A stretch of 52,017 bases of DNA, taken from contig JAFAHS010000399.1 in the NCBI GenBank assembly GCA_019237115.1, positions 1-52,017 of the forward strand. The letters run 5' to 3'. The stretch's first letter is position 1. Each line of letters begins with the position of its first letter. The position numbers and the translations under genes are program-made. The stretch comes from Deltaproteobacteria bacterium (GTDB lineage Bacteria > Desulfobacterota > Binatia > Binatales > Binataceae). Below the pieces are notes generated by a model. It was not told the origin of the DNA. It saw only the letters and a list, made by a program, of their open reading frames with translations, and did not search any database. Positions 17,615 through 24,793 of the stretch are shown piece after piece.

Positions 17615-19105
17615 TTACTTCTCGAACTCGCGCGCCGCCTGCAGGGCACGAACCATGGCGCGCGCCTTGTTCACCGATTCCTCGAATTCGGCGCCCGGAT
17701 CCGAGTCCGCCACCACCCCGCCGCCGGCCTGGATGTACACGCGATTGTTCTTGACCAGTAAGGTGCGAAGCGCGATCGCGGTGTCGGTGTTGCCCGTGTA
17801 GCTGAAGTACCCGACTGCTCCCGCATAAACGCCGCGGCGCATGCTCTCAAGTTCGTCGATAATCTCCATGGCGCGGATTTTCGGCGCCCCCGACACGGTT
17901 CCCTGCGGAAAGGTCGCGCGGAAAGCATCAAATGCATCACAGTCGTCGCGCAGCCTGCCGACTACATTGGATACGATATGCATTACGTGCGAGTAACGCT
18001 CGACGACCATGTACTCGGTAACCTTGACCGAGCCGATTTCCGAGACGCGGCCCACGTCGTTGCGCCCCAGGTCAACCAGCATCACGTGCTCGGCCTGCTC
18101 CTTGGGATCCGCGAGCAGCTCCCGTTCCATCGCTTTGTCTTCTGCTTCACTGGCGCCGCGCGGACGCGTCCCCGCAATCGGCCTGAGCGTGACCTCGCGG
18201 CCCTCCACCCGCACCATGACCTCAGGTGACGCGCCGACCAGAGTGTGATCGCCAAGTCGCAGGTAAAACATGTAGGGTGACGGGTTAATGGTCCGGAGGC
18301 TCCGGTAGATGTTGAAGGGATGCGCGGTGAGCGGCGACTCAAAGCGCTGCGAAGGAACCACCTGAATAACGTCGCCGGCGGCGATGTACTCCTTGGCGGC
18401 CGACACCATCGTCATGTACCCCTCGCGGGTCATGTTCGAAACGATGGACGAATCGTTCGCGACCGTCGCAGCGCCTTCCAACCGCGGCGGCACCGCCGGC
18501 GCGCGCAACCGCTGAATCAGCTCGTCGATCTTCGTCTCGGCACTGCGATACGCTGCGCGCGTTGACGCGAATTCCTCGACCGGGACGTTCACGATCACCC
18601 TGAGGGTTTGCCGCACGTTGTCGAACATCAACATCGTCTCCGTGAACATCATGCAGAGGTCCGGCACGCCCAGATCGTCCTCGACGGTCTCTGGAATCCG
18701 CTCGAAGCAGCGCACGATGTCGTAGGCGAGAAAGCCTACCGCGCCGCCGAAAAACCGCGGCAGTCCGGGAAGCTCGGGCGCGCGAAAGCGTTTGACCTCC
18801 GCACCGAGTTCATCGAACGCGTTGCTAATCGAACGAACCTCGATGCCGCGTCCCGGCCGGATCAGGTCCATCCGGTTCGCGCGCGCGCGAATTACCATCG
18901 AAGGTTCGGAGCCCAGGAAGGTGTAGCGGCCCCACTTCTCTCCGCCGCGTACGCTTTCCAGGAGAAACCCATAGTCGCCCCGCGCGACCTTCAAAAACGC
19001 CGAGACCGGAGTTTCCAGATCCGCGGCAATTTCACGCGAGACCGGGATCAGGTTGTAACCCTGGCTGCGCAGGTCTTCGAATTCGCGCTCGATCGGATAC
19101 AGCAT
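17615..19105 (-). CDS. trpE: Anthranilate synthase component I
   Basis: Chorismate-using subunit of anthranilate synthase. ATG 19105 (MLYPIEREFEDL) has GAGAGG seven bases upstream; the 15 extra codons of the open frame have no support. The feedback site for tryptophan shows as LLESVRGGEKWGRYTFLG near residue 46. The chorismate domain shows FGGAVGFLAYDIVR, VVPSQRF, TLRPIAGTRPRG, DLGRNDVGRV, MHIVSNVVG, GTVSGAPKIRAMEII and the end motif YIQAGGGVVADSDPG. At 496 residues it is full length. It lies 142 bp downstream of the attenuator hairpin, which controls it together with tryptophan feedback. Confidence 0.97.
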   Translation of the reverse strand: MLYPIEREFEDLRSQGYNLIPVSREIAADLETPVSAFLKVARGDYGFLLESVRGGEKWGRYTFLGSEPSMVIRARANRMDLIRPGRGIEVRSISNAFDELGAEVKRFRAPELPGLPRFFGGAVGFLAYDIVRCFERIPETVEDDLGVPDLCMMFTETMLMFDNVRQTLRVIVNVPVEEFASTRAAYRSAETKIDELIQRLRAPAVPPRLEGAATVANDSSIVSNMTREGYMTMVSAAKEYIAAGDVIQVVPSQRFESPLTAHPFNIYRSLRTINPSPYMFYLRLGDHTLVGASPEVMVRVEGREVTLRPIAGTRPRGASEAEDKAMERELLADPKEQAEHVMLVDLGRNDVGRVSEIGSVKVTEYMVVERYSHVMHIVSNVVGRLRDDCDAFDAFRATFPQGTVSGAPKIRAMEIIDELESMRRGVYAGAVGYFSYTGNTDTAIALRTLLVKNNRVYIQAGGGVVADSDPGAEFEESVNKARAMVRALQAAREFEK

Positions 19106-19246
19106 CGTGGTGCCTCTCAACTCCGAAAGGTTTGCCGACCCACTCCCCAACCAAGCGTTCGACTCCTCAGCAGGCGAGGCCGGGAAGAAGGCCTTTTTTC
19201 CAAACCGCGAATCTTCATGTGCCTCTCGTATTCAGCTCGCAGCGAC

Positions 19247-19279
19247 AAAAAAAAGGCCGCAGGTTCTTCGCCTGCGGCC
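19247..19279 (-). terminator. Intrinsic terminator of the trp attenuator
   Basis: On the minus strand GGCCGCAGG-CGAAGAA-CCTGCGGCC forms a perfect 9-bp GC stem with a 7-nt loop, followed by at least eight T residues (19254 down to 19247). It lies 26 bases past the trpL stop and 142 bases before the trpE start. This is the terminator expected when tryptophanyl-tRNA is plentiful. Confidence 0.93.
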
Positions 19280-19326
19280 GTTCGAATTTGGTTTCGTCTG
19301 AAGACTACAAAACCAGCGCGCAGGCG
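19269..19326 (-). promoter_or_regulatory. Antiterminator pairing of the trp attenuator
   Basis: CGCCTGCG inside the leader ORF (19319-19326) is exactly complementary to CGCAGGCG in the left arm and loop edge of the terminator (19269-19276). Formation of this 8-bp pair would destroy the terminator stem. A small helix between them (GGTTT with AAACC) could stack in the loop. The leader segment lies six to nine codons after the Trp codons. It is therefore exposed when a ribosome stalls on Trp and covered when it reaches the stop codon. The pairing is seen in sequence; its use is inferred from the classical model. Confidence 0.8.
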
Positions 19327-19382
19327 GGTGCGGCGACGTGCCAGCGCCAAGCCCAAGCCTTCTGGTTGGTGTAATCCATCAT
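19305..19382 (-). CDS. trpL: trp operon leader peptide with three Trp codons
   Basis: A 25-codon ORF on the minus strand, too short for routine gene finding. It begins with two in-frame ATG codons (19382 and 19379) and continues DYTNQKAWAWRWHVAAP to a TAG at 19305-19307. The three TGG codons lie within five consecutive codons (19341-19355), a strong enrichment for a rare amino acid. AGG five bases before the first ATG may serve as a weak ribosome site. The ORF lies between a perfect -35 box and the terminator hairpin upstream of trpE, so it is the ribosome sensor of tryptophan attenuation. The peptide itself probably has no function. Confidence 0.92.
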   Translation of the reverse strand: MMDYTNQKAWAWRWHVAAPACALVL

Positions 19383-19392
19383 CAGCGCCTAC

Positions 19393-19421
19393 ATGATCCA
19401 TGCGCGTTCAGCCAATGTCAA
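19393..19421 (-). promoter_or_regulatory. Predicted trp operon promoter
   Basis: On the minus strand a perfect -35 TTGACA (19416-19421) is followed, after 17 bases, by GATCAT (19393-19398), which matches four of six -10 positions. Transcription would begin near 19386, leaving only a few bases before the first trpL ATG. That implies a very short leader. An additional start further upstream cannot be excluded. Confidence 0.6.
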
Positions 19422-19560
19422 CCGTCTAACTGCGCGTCTGGTTATCGCGACGGTGACACAGGGGCCTTGATTCGCGTGCGTGCAATCGGTCGCAAAAAAG
19501 GGCTAGTTTGGCCGCACGAGGACAGCAGCCATTTTTCGGAGCCTCGTTCGGAGAAGCTGA

Positions 19561-20484
19561 ATGATCCCTTTTGCAGGTAACCCGCTCAATCGAGCAAGCG
19601 AAAAACGCCTGGAGGCCAACTGGATCGAATCGAGGCTGCACGATCCATCCAGCCTGATATTCCCGATGTGGCGCCTGGAGCCATTCCTGCTCGGACCTGA
19701 AAACTCGGCGCCGCCGATTCAACTGGGCCTGCTCAAGCCCGGACTCATGGAGGTGCTGGCCGCCGACGGGGCTCCCTGCATCTTCCTCGGGCTCGACGGC
19801 GATCGCGCCGTATTCGCGCTCGACATCTCGGCGGCCGAAAACCCCGCCAAAGAGGGCCCGCTGGCAGGGCTGGGTTTCTTCCGCGACGCGCGCGCAGCCG
19901 GGCAGATGGTTTCCATCAAGGAGGCAGCGATCATCGCGCAGGCCAAGGCGCTCATCGACTGGCATCAGCGCCACGGGTTTTGCCCCAAGTGCGGGGCCCC
20001 GACCAAGCTCATGGATGCCGGCTATCGGCGCCTGTGCGACAAATGCAACTCCGAGCATTTCCCGCGTGTCGATCCGGTCGTAATTATGCTTGCGATCGAC
20101 GGTGATGCATGCCTGGTCGGACGCGGCAAGCTGTTCCCGCAGGGCATGTTCTCCGCACTGGCCGGGTTTATCGAACCCGGCGAGACCATCGAGGAGGCGG
20201 TGCGACGGGAACTGATGGAAGAGGCGTCGGTCAAAGTTGGCGAGGTCAGCTACTGGGCGACCCAGCCCTGGCCGTTCCCTTCATCCCTCATGATCGGATG
20301 CTTCGCCAAGGCCGCAAGTCGCGAGGTCAAAGTCGACCAGAGCGAGCTGGCCGAGCTCCGCTGGATCGAGCGGAATGTCGCGCGCAAGCTCGTCGAAGGC
20401 AAACGCGTCGACGGCATCATGGTGCCACCAGCAATCGCCATCGCGCATCACTTGATCAAGGCGTTCGCGCTGGGCGAGCGATGA
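19561..20484 (+). CDS. nudC: NAD(+) diphosphatase NudC
   Basis: Hydrolyses NADH and NAD to mononucleotides; in E. coli the same enzyme removes NAD caps from RNA. The zinc ribbon is complete (C141, C144, C159, C162). The Nudix box GFIEPGETIEEAVRRELMEE follows at about residue 202. The NudC-specific sequence after it reads TQPWPFPSS (234-242), with Thr where SQPWPFP is usual. GGAG lies eight bases before the ATG. At 307 residues it is somewhat longer than the 257 of E. coli. It is transcribed divergently from the trp operon, with about 180 bp between nudC and trpL. Confidence 0.95.
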   Translation: MIPFAGNPLNRASEKRLEANWIESRLHDPSSLIFPMWRLEPFLLGPENSAPPIQLGLLKPGLMEVLAADGAPCIFLGLDGDRAVFALDISAAENPAKEGPLAGLGFFRDARAAGQMVSIKEAAIIAQAKALIDWHQRHGFCPKCGAPTKLMDAGYRRLCDKCNSEHFPRVDPVVIMLAIDGDACLVGRGKLFPQGMFSALAGFIEPGETIEEAVRRELMEEASVKVGEVSYWATQPWPFPSSLMIGCFAKAASREVKVDQSELAELRWIERNVARKLVEGKRVDGIMVPPAIAIAHHLIKAFALGER

Positions 20485-20520
20485 TGGTCCGTTCACACGA
20501 CCGGCGACGAGCCAAGCGGG

Positions 20521-21129
20521 CTAGTGGCGGATATATTGCGCCTTGTACGCGGCGCGAAGTTTGTCCTGCGCTTCTTCCGCTTCTTCCTGCGAGTCGTACG
20601 GACCAACCTTGACCCGATACCAGGTCTGCCCGTCGATGTCCGTGGTCTCCGCTGCGGCCGGATAGCCGAGCTCCTGTAGGCGACGGACCATCTGATCTGC
20701 GCCGTCGCGATCCATCACCGCCTCGATTTGGATGTTGTACGGATGTTTGTGCGCCGAAGGGGCCGAGGGCGTCGAGGCGCTTGCGACCGCGTGCGTGTTG
20801 ACGGGCGCCGCCGCCCTGGCGGTCGCGACGCTGGCGGCGCGGGAGCTGGCCGCGAACGGAGGCAATGCAGAAGTATGCGGAGCGAGTACCGGCGCCGGGG
20901 CAGAAGCAGGCGGCGGATTTAATGCCGCGAGCGGAGCGGCAGTCGGCGTCGGCGCCACCGCCGGCGGACTCGGCAACGGGAAGGTCGACGAAACCTGCGA
21001 CTGGTCCGGAGTGTTCTGCCGGGCAATCTCGTTGCCGGCCATCACGCCCAGAAAAAAGACCGCCCCGGAAAGCACCACCAGCCCGATCAGAATTACGAAA
21101 ATTCCCCCTGCCCTGATCTCGAATCGCAT
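20521..21129 (-). CDS. SPOR-domain membrane protein
   Basis: A 202-residue protein with one N-terminal transmembrane helix (FVILIGLVVLSGAVFFLGVMAG, about residues 10-31). A Pro/Ala-rich linker of about 90 residues follows, then a C-terminal SPOR domain (PYNIQIEAVMDRDGADQMV to the end) that binds denuded peptidoglycan at division sites. The typical WYRVKVGPYDSQEEAEE is present. The gene is 9 bp downstream of argS and probably co-transcribed; the argS-SPOR pairing is frequent in proteobacteria. FtsN-like or DedD-like roles are possible, but no finer assignment can be made. Confidence 0.88.
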   Translation of the reverse strand: MRFEIRAGGIFVILIGLVVLSGAVFFLGVMAGNEIARQNTPDQSQVSSTFPLPSPPAVAPTPTAAPLAALNPPPASAPAPVLAPHTSALPPFAASSRAASVATARAAAPVNTHAVASASTPSAPSAHKHPYNIQIEAVMDRDGADQMVRRLQELGYPAAAETTDIDGQTWYRVKVGPYDSQEEAEEAQDKLRAAYKAQYIRH

Positions 21130-21138
21130 CTCCCCACC

Positions 21139-22815
21139 TCACATCCGCTCCGGAGCGCCCACTCCGAGCAGTCCCAACCCGGCGGCAATCGCCGTTTTGA
21201 GCAGCCGCGCAAGAAAGAGTCGCGCGATGCTCAAGTCGGGATCGGTGCCAATTATACGATTCGTAGGCTTGTTATAATAGCGATGGAATTCTCCGGCGAG
21301 CTCCAGAAGATAGAAGGGGATGCGATGCGGTTCGAGCAGCTCGGCTGCCGCCGTCATCACCGCTGGCAGCCCGATCGCTCGCTTGGCAAGTTCAATTTCC
21401 TCGCCCGTAAGCAACTCGAGCCTGACCGACTCGGAATCGTCCGGGAGTTCGAAACCGACCTTGTCCGCCTCCCGGAAAATGCTCGACAGCCGCGCGTGCG
21501 CGTACTGCACGTAAAAAACCGGGTTCTCGGGCGCCTGCTTGCGTGCGAGGTCGAGATCGAAGTCGAGATGGCTGTCCGACTTGCGGAACAGAAAGAAGAA
21601 TCGCACGACGTCCGCCCCAACTTCATCGATCAATTCGTCGAGCGTAACGTAGGTCGCCTTGCGGGTGGACATCTTGACCTTCTCGCCACCGCGGGTAAGC
21701 GTCACAAACTGATAAATGATGACGCGCAGCGGAGTGACGTCATGTCCGAGCGCTTTGACGGCGGCGACCACCTGTTGATGTTCCGCGATGTGGTCGGCAC
21801 CGAACACGTCGATAATCAGGTCATAGCCGGCCTTCAGCTTTTCGATATGGTAGGCGATGTCCGGAGTGCGATAGGTAGGCTCGCGGTCAGGACCGGAACG
21901 TACCAGAACCTCATCTTTGGGCAGGCCGACGGGACCGCCACGCAGCCACAGGGCGCCGTCCCGTTCCACCAGCAATTCGCGATCGGCGAGCCCGCGCAGC
22001 ACCTCGTCAACCTTGCCCGCCTTCATGAGGTCGAGCTCGTTCGCGAACACGTTAAACGTGATTCCCAGCCGCGCACAGGTCTTGTTGATATCGGCAAAGA
22101 TTGCCTTGACCGCCGCAGCGCGGAAAACGTCGATATCGGCCGCGTCGACCAGCTTGTCCCCGTTCTCGGCGATTAGCTGTTGCGCGATCTCGCGAATGTA
22201 TTCGCCCTGGTAGCCGTCCTCGGGCAGTTTCGCCTCGCGGCGGAGCTCTTGCAGGTAGCGCGCCCGCACCGATTCCCCGAGCAGCTTCATCTGCCGGCCA
22301 CCATCGTTGAAGTAATACTCGCGGGTGACCTGGAAGCCGGCCGCCTCGTACAGCCTCGCAATCGTATCGCCGAGCACCGCGTTGCGCCCGTGGCCGACGG
22401 TCAAGGGCCCGGTCGGATTGGCCGAGAGATATTCCACCTGCACTCGCTGGTTCGCTCCAGGGCGCAATTGCCAGCGCCGCGGCCGGAAGTAGTTTGCCGC
22501 TTCCCCCATGGCCCGGCGCATTTGCTTGTGCCAGTAGTGCGGCGCCATGCGGAAATTGATGAACCCGGGTCCCGCCACACTGATTTCCGCGACGTCGGCA
22601 GGAAGTTCTACGCTATCGCGAATTATCTCCGCGACTGCGCGCGGCGGCTTGCCCTCGGTACGCGCCATCGCGAGCGCCACGTTCGACGCAAGGTCGCCGT
22701 GCGCGGTGTCCTTGGGCGCTTCGACTGTAATCGTATAGGGAGTCGATGCAAGTTTACCTTCGGCGCAAGCGCGATCGATGGCGGCGCTCAGGATCGAGAC
22801 TACGATTTCGTTCAT
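21139..22815 (-). CDS. argS: Arginine--tRNA ligase
   Basis: Class I aminoacyl-tRNA synthetase charging tRNA-Arg. The 558 residues hold the N-terminal additional domain that binds the tRNA D-loop and the catalytic core with LSANPTGPLTVGHGRNAVLGD. The HIGH motif there reads TVGH, with Thr for the first His. The KMSK-like loop is EKVKMSTRKATYVTLDEL. A DALR-type anticodon domain ends FHRYYNKPTNRIIG and LFLARLLKTAIAAGLGLLGVGAPERM. The length is normal. ATG 22815 is the only plausible start. The Thr substitution also occurs in other bacterial ArgRS as I recall and need not reduce activity. Confidence 0.96.
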   Translation of the reverse strand: MNEIVVSILSAAIDRACAEGKLASTPYTITVEAPKDTAHGDLASNVALAMARTEGKPPRAVAEIIRDSVELPADVAEISVAGPGFINFRMAPHYWHKQMRRAMGEAANYFRPRRWQLRPGANQRVQVEYLSANPTGPLTVGHGRNAVLGDTIARLYEAAGFQVTREYYFNDGGRQMKLLGESVRARYLQELRREAKLPEDGYQGEYIREIAQQLIAENGDKLVDAADIDVFRAAAVKAIFADINKTCARLGITFNVFANELDLMKAGKVDEVLRGLADRELLVERDGALWLRGGPVGLPKDEVLVRSGPDREPTYRTPDIAYHIEKLKAGYDLIIDVFGADHIAEHQQVVAAVKALGHDVTPLRVIIYQFVTLTRGGEKVKMSTRKATYVTLDELIDEVGADVVRFFFLFRKSDSHLDFDLDLARKQAPENPVFYVQYAHARLSSIFREADKVGFELPDDSESVRLELLTGEEIELAKRAIGLPAVMTAAAELLEPHRIPFYLLELAGEFHRYYNKPTNRIIGTDPDLSIARLFLARLLKTAIAAGLGLLGVGAPERM

Positions 22816-23026
22816 GTGAGGCGGTCCAAGCTAAAATAATGGTGCCAGATAGTGCACCACCTGTTAAGGAGAAGTGTGAATTGCGGCTAACTGCCTTGGT
22901 TGGTTGGTTTTTGCGCGGCAGGGAAAAAGGGGCGTGATTCTTTACTTATCTTGGCAACACTTACGACGGGCGGGTGAGGGTTTTGCTGCTTGACCTGGAC
23001 GCAATCTCAATGGGAGCCTGCACTCC

Positions 23027-23809
23027 ATGGACCTGGGACTAAGCGGCAAAACCGCAATCATAACCGGGGGCAGCAAAGGAATCGGGCGCGCGGCCGCACT
23101 GCGTTTCGTGCAGGAGGGTGCGTCGGTCCTGATCTGCGCACGTGGCCAGGACGCGCTCGAGGAAACCGCCGGGGCGGCGCGCAGGGCTGCGGAAGGCGCG
23201 CGCGTCGTCACCGTGCCGGCCGACCTGACGCGGCCCGATGACGTTCGGCGCGTGGTCGCCGAGGGCGTCCGCACCTTGGGACGAGTTGATATTCTGGTCA
23301 ACAACGCCGGCAGCGCGCGCCCGGGGGAGTTTTTGAAAGTTCCGGACGAGGCCTGGCAGGAAGACTTCCAACTCAAGTTCTTCGGCTACGTGCGGATGGC
23401 GCGCGAGGTCATGCCGCACATGGCACGCGAACGCAGCGGTGTCATCGTCAATGTGATCGGCACCGGCGGTTTACGGCCGAGCGCCGGCTACATGGTCGGC
23501 GGGGCGGCAAACGCGGCGCTCAATCACTTCACCAAGGCGCTGGCCGAGGAAGGATCGAAGCATGGGGTGCGCGTGGTCGGGATCAATCCGGGTCCCATTC
23601 TGACCGAACGCCTCCAGCTTTTCACCGAGCGCAGCGCGGGCGGACGCAATCTCGATGAAGTCTATGCGCGGATGACACCGCTCAAGCGCCCCGGCCAACC
23701 CGAAGAGGTCGGCGATCTGATCGCGTTCCTCTCCTCACCGCGCGCCGCTTTCATCCATGGCGCGAACATCACCATCGATGGCGGCGCGAATCCCGGACTG
23801 ATCGGGTAG
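23027..23809 (+). CDS. SDR-family oxidoreductase with an incomplete catalytic triad
   Basis: A 260-residue Rossmann-fold short-chain dehydrogenase. The cofactor loop TGGSKGIGRAAA (about 14-25) and DILVNNAGSARPG (about 88-100) are standard. In the active site the tyrosine is present, but the usual YxxxK reads YMVGG, so the catalytic lysine is Gly. The expected serine region reads NVIGTGGLRPSAGY without the normal SS pair. The end motif ITIDGGANPGLIG is typical. This subtype with YxxG and GNAAL-like sequence occurs in several SDR groups of unknown chemistry. It is followed closely by a convergent VOC-family gene. The substrate is not predictable. Confidence 0.85.
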   Translation: MDLGLSGKTAIITGGSKGIGRAAALRFVQEGASVLICARGQDALEETAGAARRAAEGARVVTVPADLTRPDDVRRVVAEGVRTLGRVDILVNNAGSARPGEFLKVPDEAWQEDFQLKFFGYVRMAREVMPHMARERSGVIVNVIGTGGLRPSAGYMVGGAANAALNHFTKALAEEGSKHGVRVVGINPGPILTERLQLFTERSAGGRNLDEVYARMTPLKRPGQPEEVGDLIAFLSSPRAAFIHGANITIDGGANPGLIG

Positions 23810-23815
23810 GCTGCA

Positions 23816-24262
23816 CTAGACTTCCTTCTTGAACCACTCGGGATCATTCGACAGGGTCGGGTGGCCGTTGCCGAGCTGGATCAAGACGCCGTGGCTTGAG
23901 CGCGGCGAGATGAAGGCCTCGTACGAAGTGGGAGACCATTCGATCTCGTCAACCACCCGGACGCCCCGCGCCTTCAGTTCGGCGACCTTCCCTTTCATGT
24001 CGGGAACCTTGAAGGTCAGATGATGCATGCCTTCGCCGCGCTGCTCGAGAAATTTGTGCAGGAACGAGTTCTCGCCCAGAGGTTCGAGTAATTCCACCGT
24101 GAGGCCGTTCAGATCGAATTCGGCCAGCCTGTAGCCAGACCGCTCGCTTTCCGCTTCGTACATGAAGCGCGCCCCGAGAATTCCCTCAAAGAATTTCCGC
24201 GCTTCCGTAACGCTTCTTACCGCAATACCAATGTGATCGAGTTTGCCAACCGGCTCTGCCAT
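23816..24262 (-). CDS. VOC-family protein, methylmalonyl-CoA epimerase-like
   Basis: A 148-residue glyoxalase-fold protein with two beta-alpha-beta-beta-beta modules. ATG 24262 has GGAGGAG upstream; an upstream TTG is part of that ribosome site. The sequence follows methylmalonyl-CoA epimerase closely: LDHIGIAVRSVTEARKFFE, VELLEPLGENS, FLEQRGEGMHHLTFKV and the late HGVLIQLGNG. The metal-binding residues His (DHIG) and His (MHHL) are present. The last ligand, normally Glu, is Gln here. Either a true epimerase or a related VOC enzyme is possible; no mutase genes are nearby. It ends 6 bp from the SDR stop on the other strand. Confidence 0.8.
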   Translation of the reverse strand: MAEPVGKLDHIGIAVRSVTEARKFFEGILGARFMYEAESERSGYRLAEFDLNGLTVELLEPLGENSFLHKFLEQRGEGMHHLTFKVPDMKGKVAELKARGVRVVDEIEWSPTSYEAFISPRSSHGVLIQLGNGHPTLSNDPEWFKKEV

Positions 24263-24355
24263 CGCGATCTCCTCCAACTTCGGCGATGGTAGCTGATCGG
24301 CGCGCGGGGAAGCACGCAGGCAGATTCTTTCGACCCGCGCCGCAGGGTGGGTTCA

Positions 24356-24379
24356 TTACTCCCCGAACGCAAAAGGTAA
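24356..24379. repeat. Left terminal inverted repeat of the recombinase element
   Basis: A 24-bp sequence beginning TTACTCCCCG and ending CAAAAGGTAA. It matches the reverse complement of 26577-26600 at all 24 positions. It has outer dyad symmetry (TTAC at one end, GTAA at the other), as in serine recombinase core sites. The central dinucleotide is AC. Confidence 0.95.
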
Positions 24380-24454
24380 TTTCCAGTTTGAGCGGGTAGT
24401 GACAGGCTGGCGGAACACTCCGATTCTTGATTTGCGTCTCAAAGGGTAATATCC
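24371..24454. repeat. Direct repeat of the inner inverted-repeat edge near the helper gene promoter
   Basis: AAAAGGTAATTTCC (24371-24384), which is the inner end of the left repeat plus five bases, recurs as AAAGGGTAATATCC (24441-24454) with 12 of 14 matches, 70 bases away. The second copy holds a -10-like TAATAT and lies ten bases before the helper ATG. It may be a second binding site through which an element protein represses its own gene. Confidence 0.55.
24406..24418. repeat. Left subterminal inverted repeat of the recombinase element
   Basis: GCTGGCGGAACAC at 24406-24418 matches, in inverted orientation, GTGGTCCGCCAGC at 26528-26540 with 12 of 13 positions. It lies 26 bases inside the left terminal repeat; the partner lies 36 bases inside the right one. 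It is a plausible accessory protein-binding site. Confidence 0.55.
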
Positions 24455-24463
24455 TTATGTCTC

Positions 24464-24793
24464 ATGGCGCGGTCCACCAAGGCCGACAAAGCACGATTGC
24501 TGAACGCCGCCTATGGTCTGCGCAAGGGCAACCTCGAGTTGCCGGCGGCGGCACAGAGTCTGTCGCGCGAGTTCGACTTGTCACGCCGCCAAGCCTATCG
24601 ATACCTCGAGCAAGCCGCCAAGCTCGACCATCCGGTGCCGGTCGAGGAAGCCTCGATTCCCATCACCTTGAAGCTGCCGCCGCGCACCGTGCGGATGTTG
24701 CGCGCCTATGCTGCCCGCAGCGGGCTGACGCTCGGCGAGATCGTCACACGCGCGCTGGGAGCGTTTCTGAACGCTCTTCGCCGGCATGGCTGA
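24464..24793 (+). CDS. Small DNA-binding protein: helix-turn-helix fused to ribbon-helix-helix
   Basis: A 109-residue basic protein that opens the recombinase element. Residues 27-52 (LPAAAQSLSREFDLSRRQAYRYLEQA) look like a helix-turn-helix. Residues 65-100 (IPITLKLPPRTVRMLRAYAARSGLTLGEIVTRALGAF) look like a CopG/Arc-type ribbon-helix-helix. I know of no named family with this order. It is likely the partner of the recombinase: a directionality or accessory factor, or a repressor of the element. No clear ribosome site precedes the ATG, and the nearest -10-like box suggests a very short or absent leader. Its stop overlaps the start of the next small ORF. Confidence 0.78.
   Translation: MARSTKADKARLLNAAYGLRKGNLELPAAAQSLSREFDLSRRQAYRYLEQAAKLDHPVPVEEASIPITLKLPPRTVRMLRAYAARSGLTLGEIVTRALGAFLNALRRHG

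Noticed and set aside
22816..23026. A promoter or small RNA in the argS/SDR divergent gap
   Set aside because: TTGACC at about 22990 has no acceptable -10 partner, and no stable structure or small ORF was evident, so nothing is annotated there.
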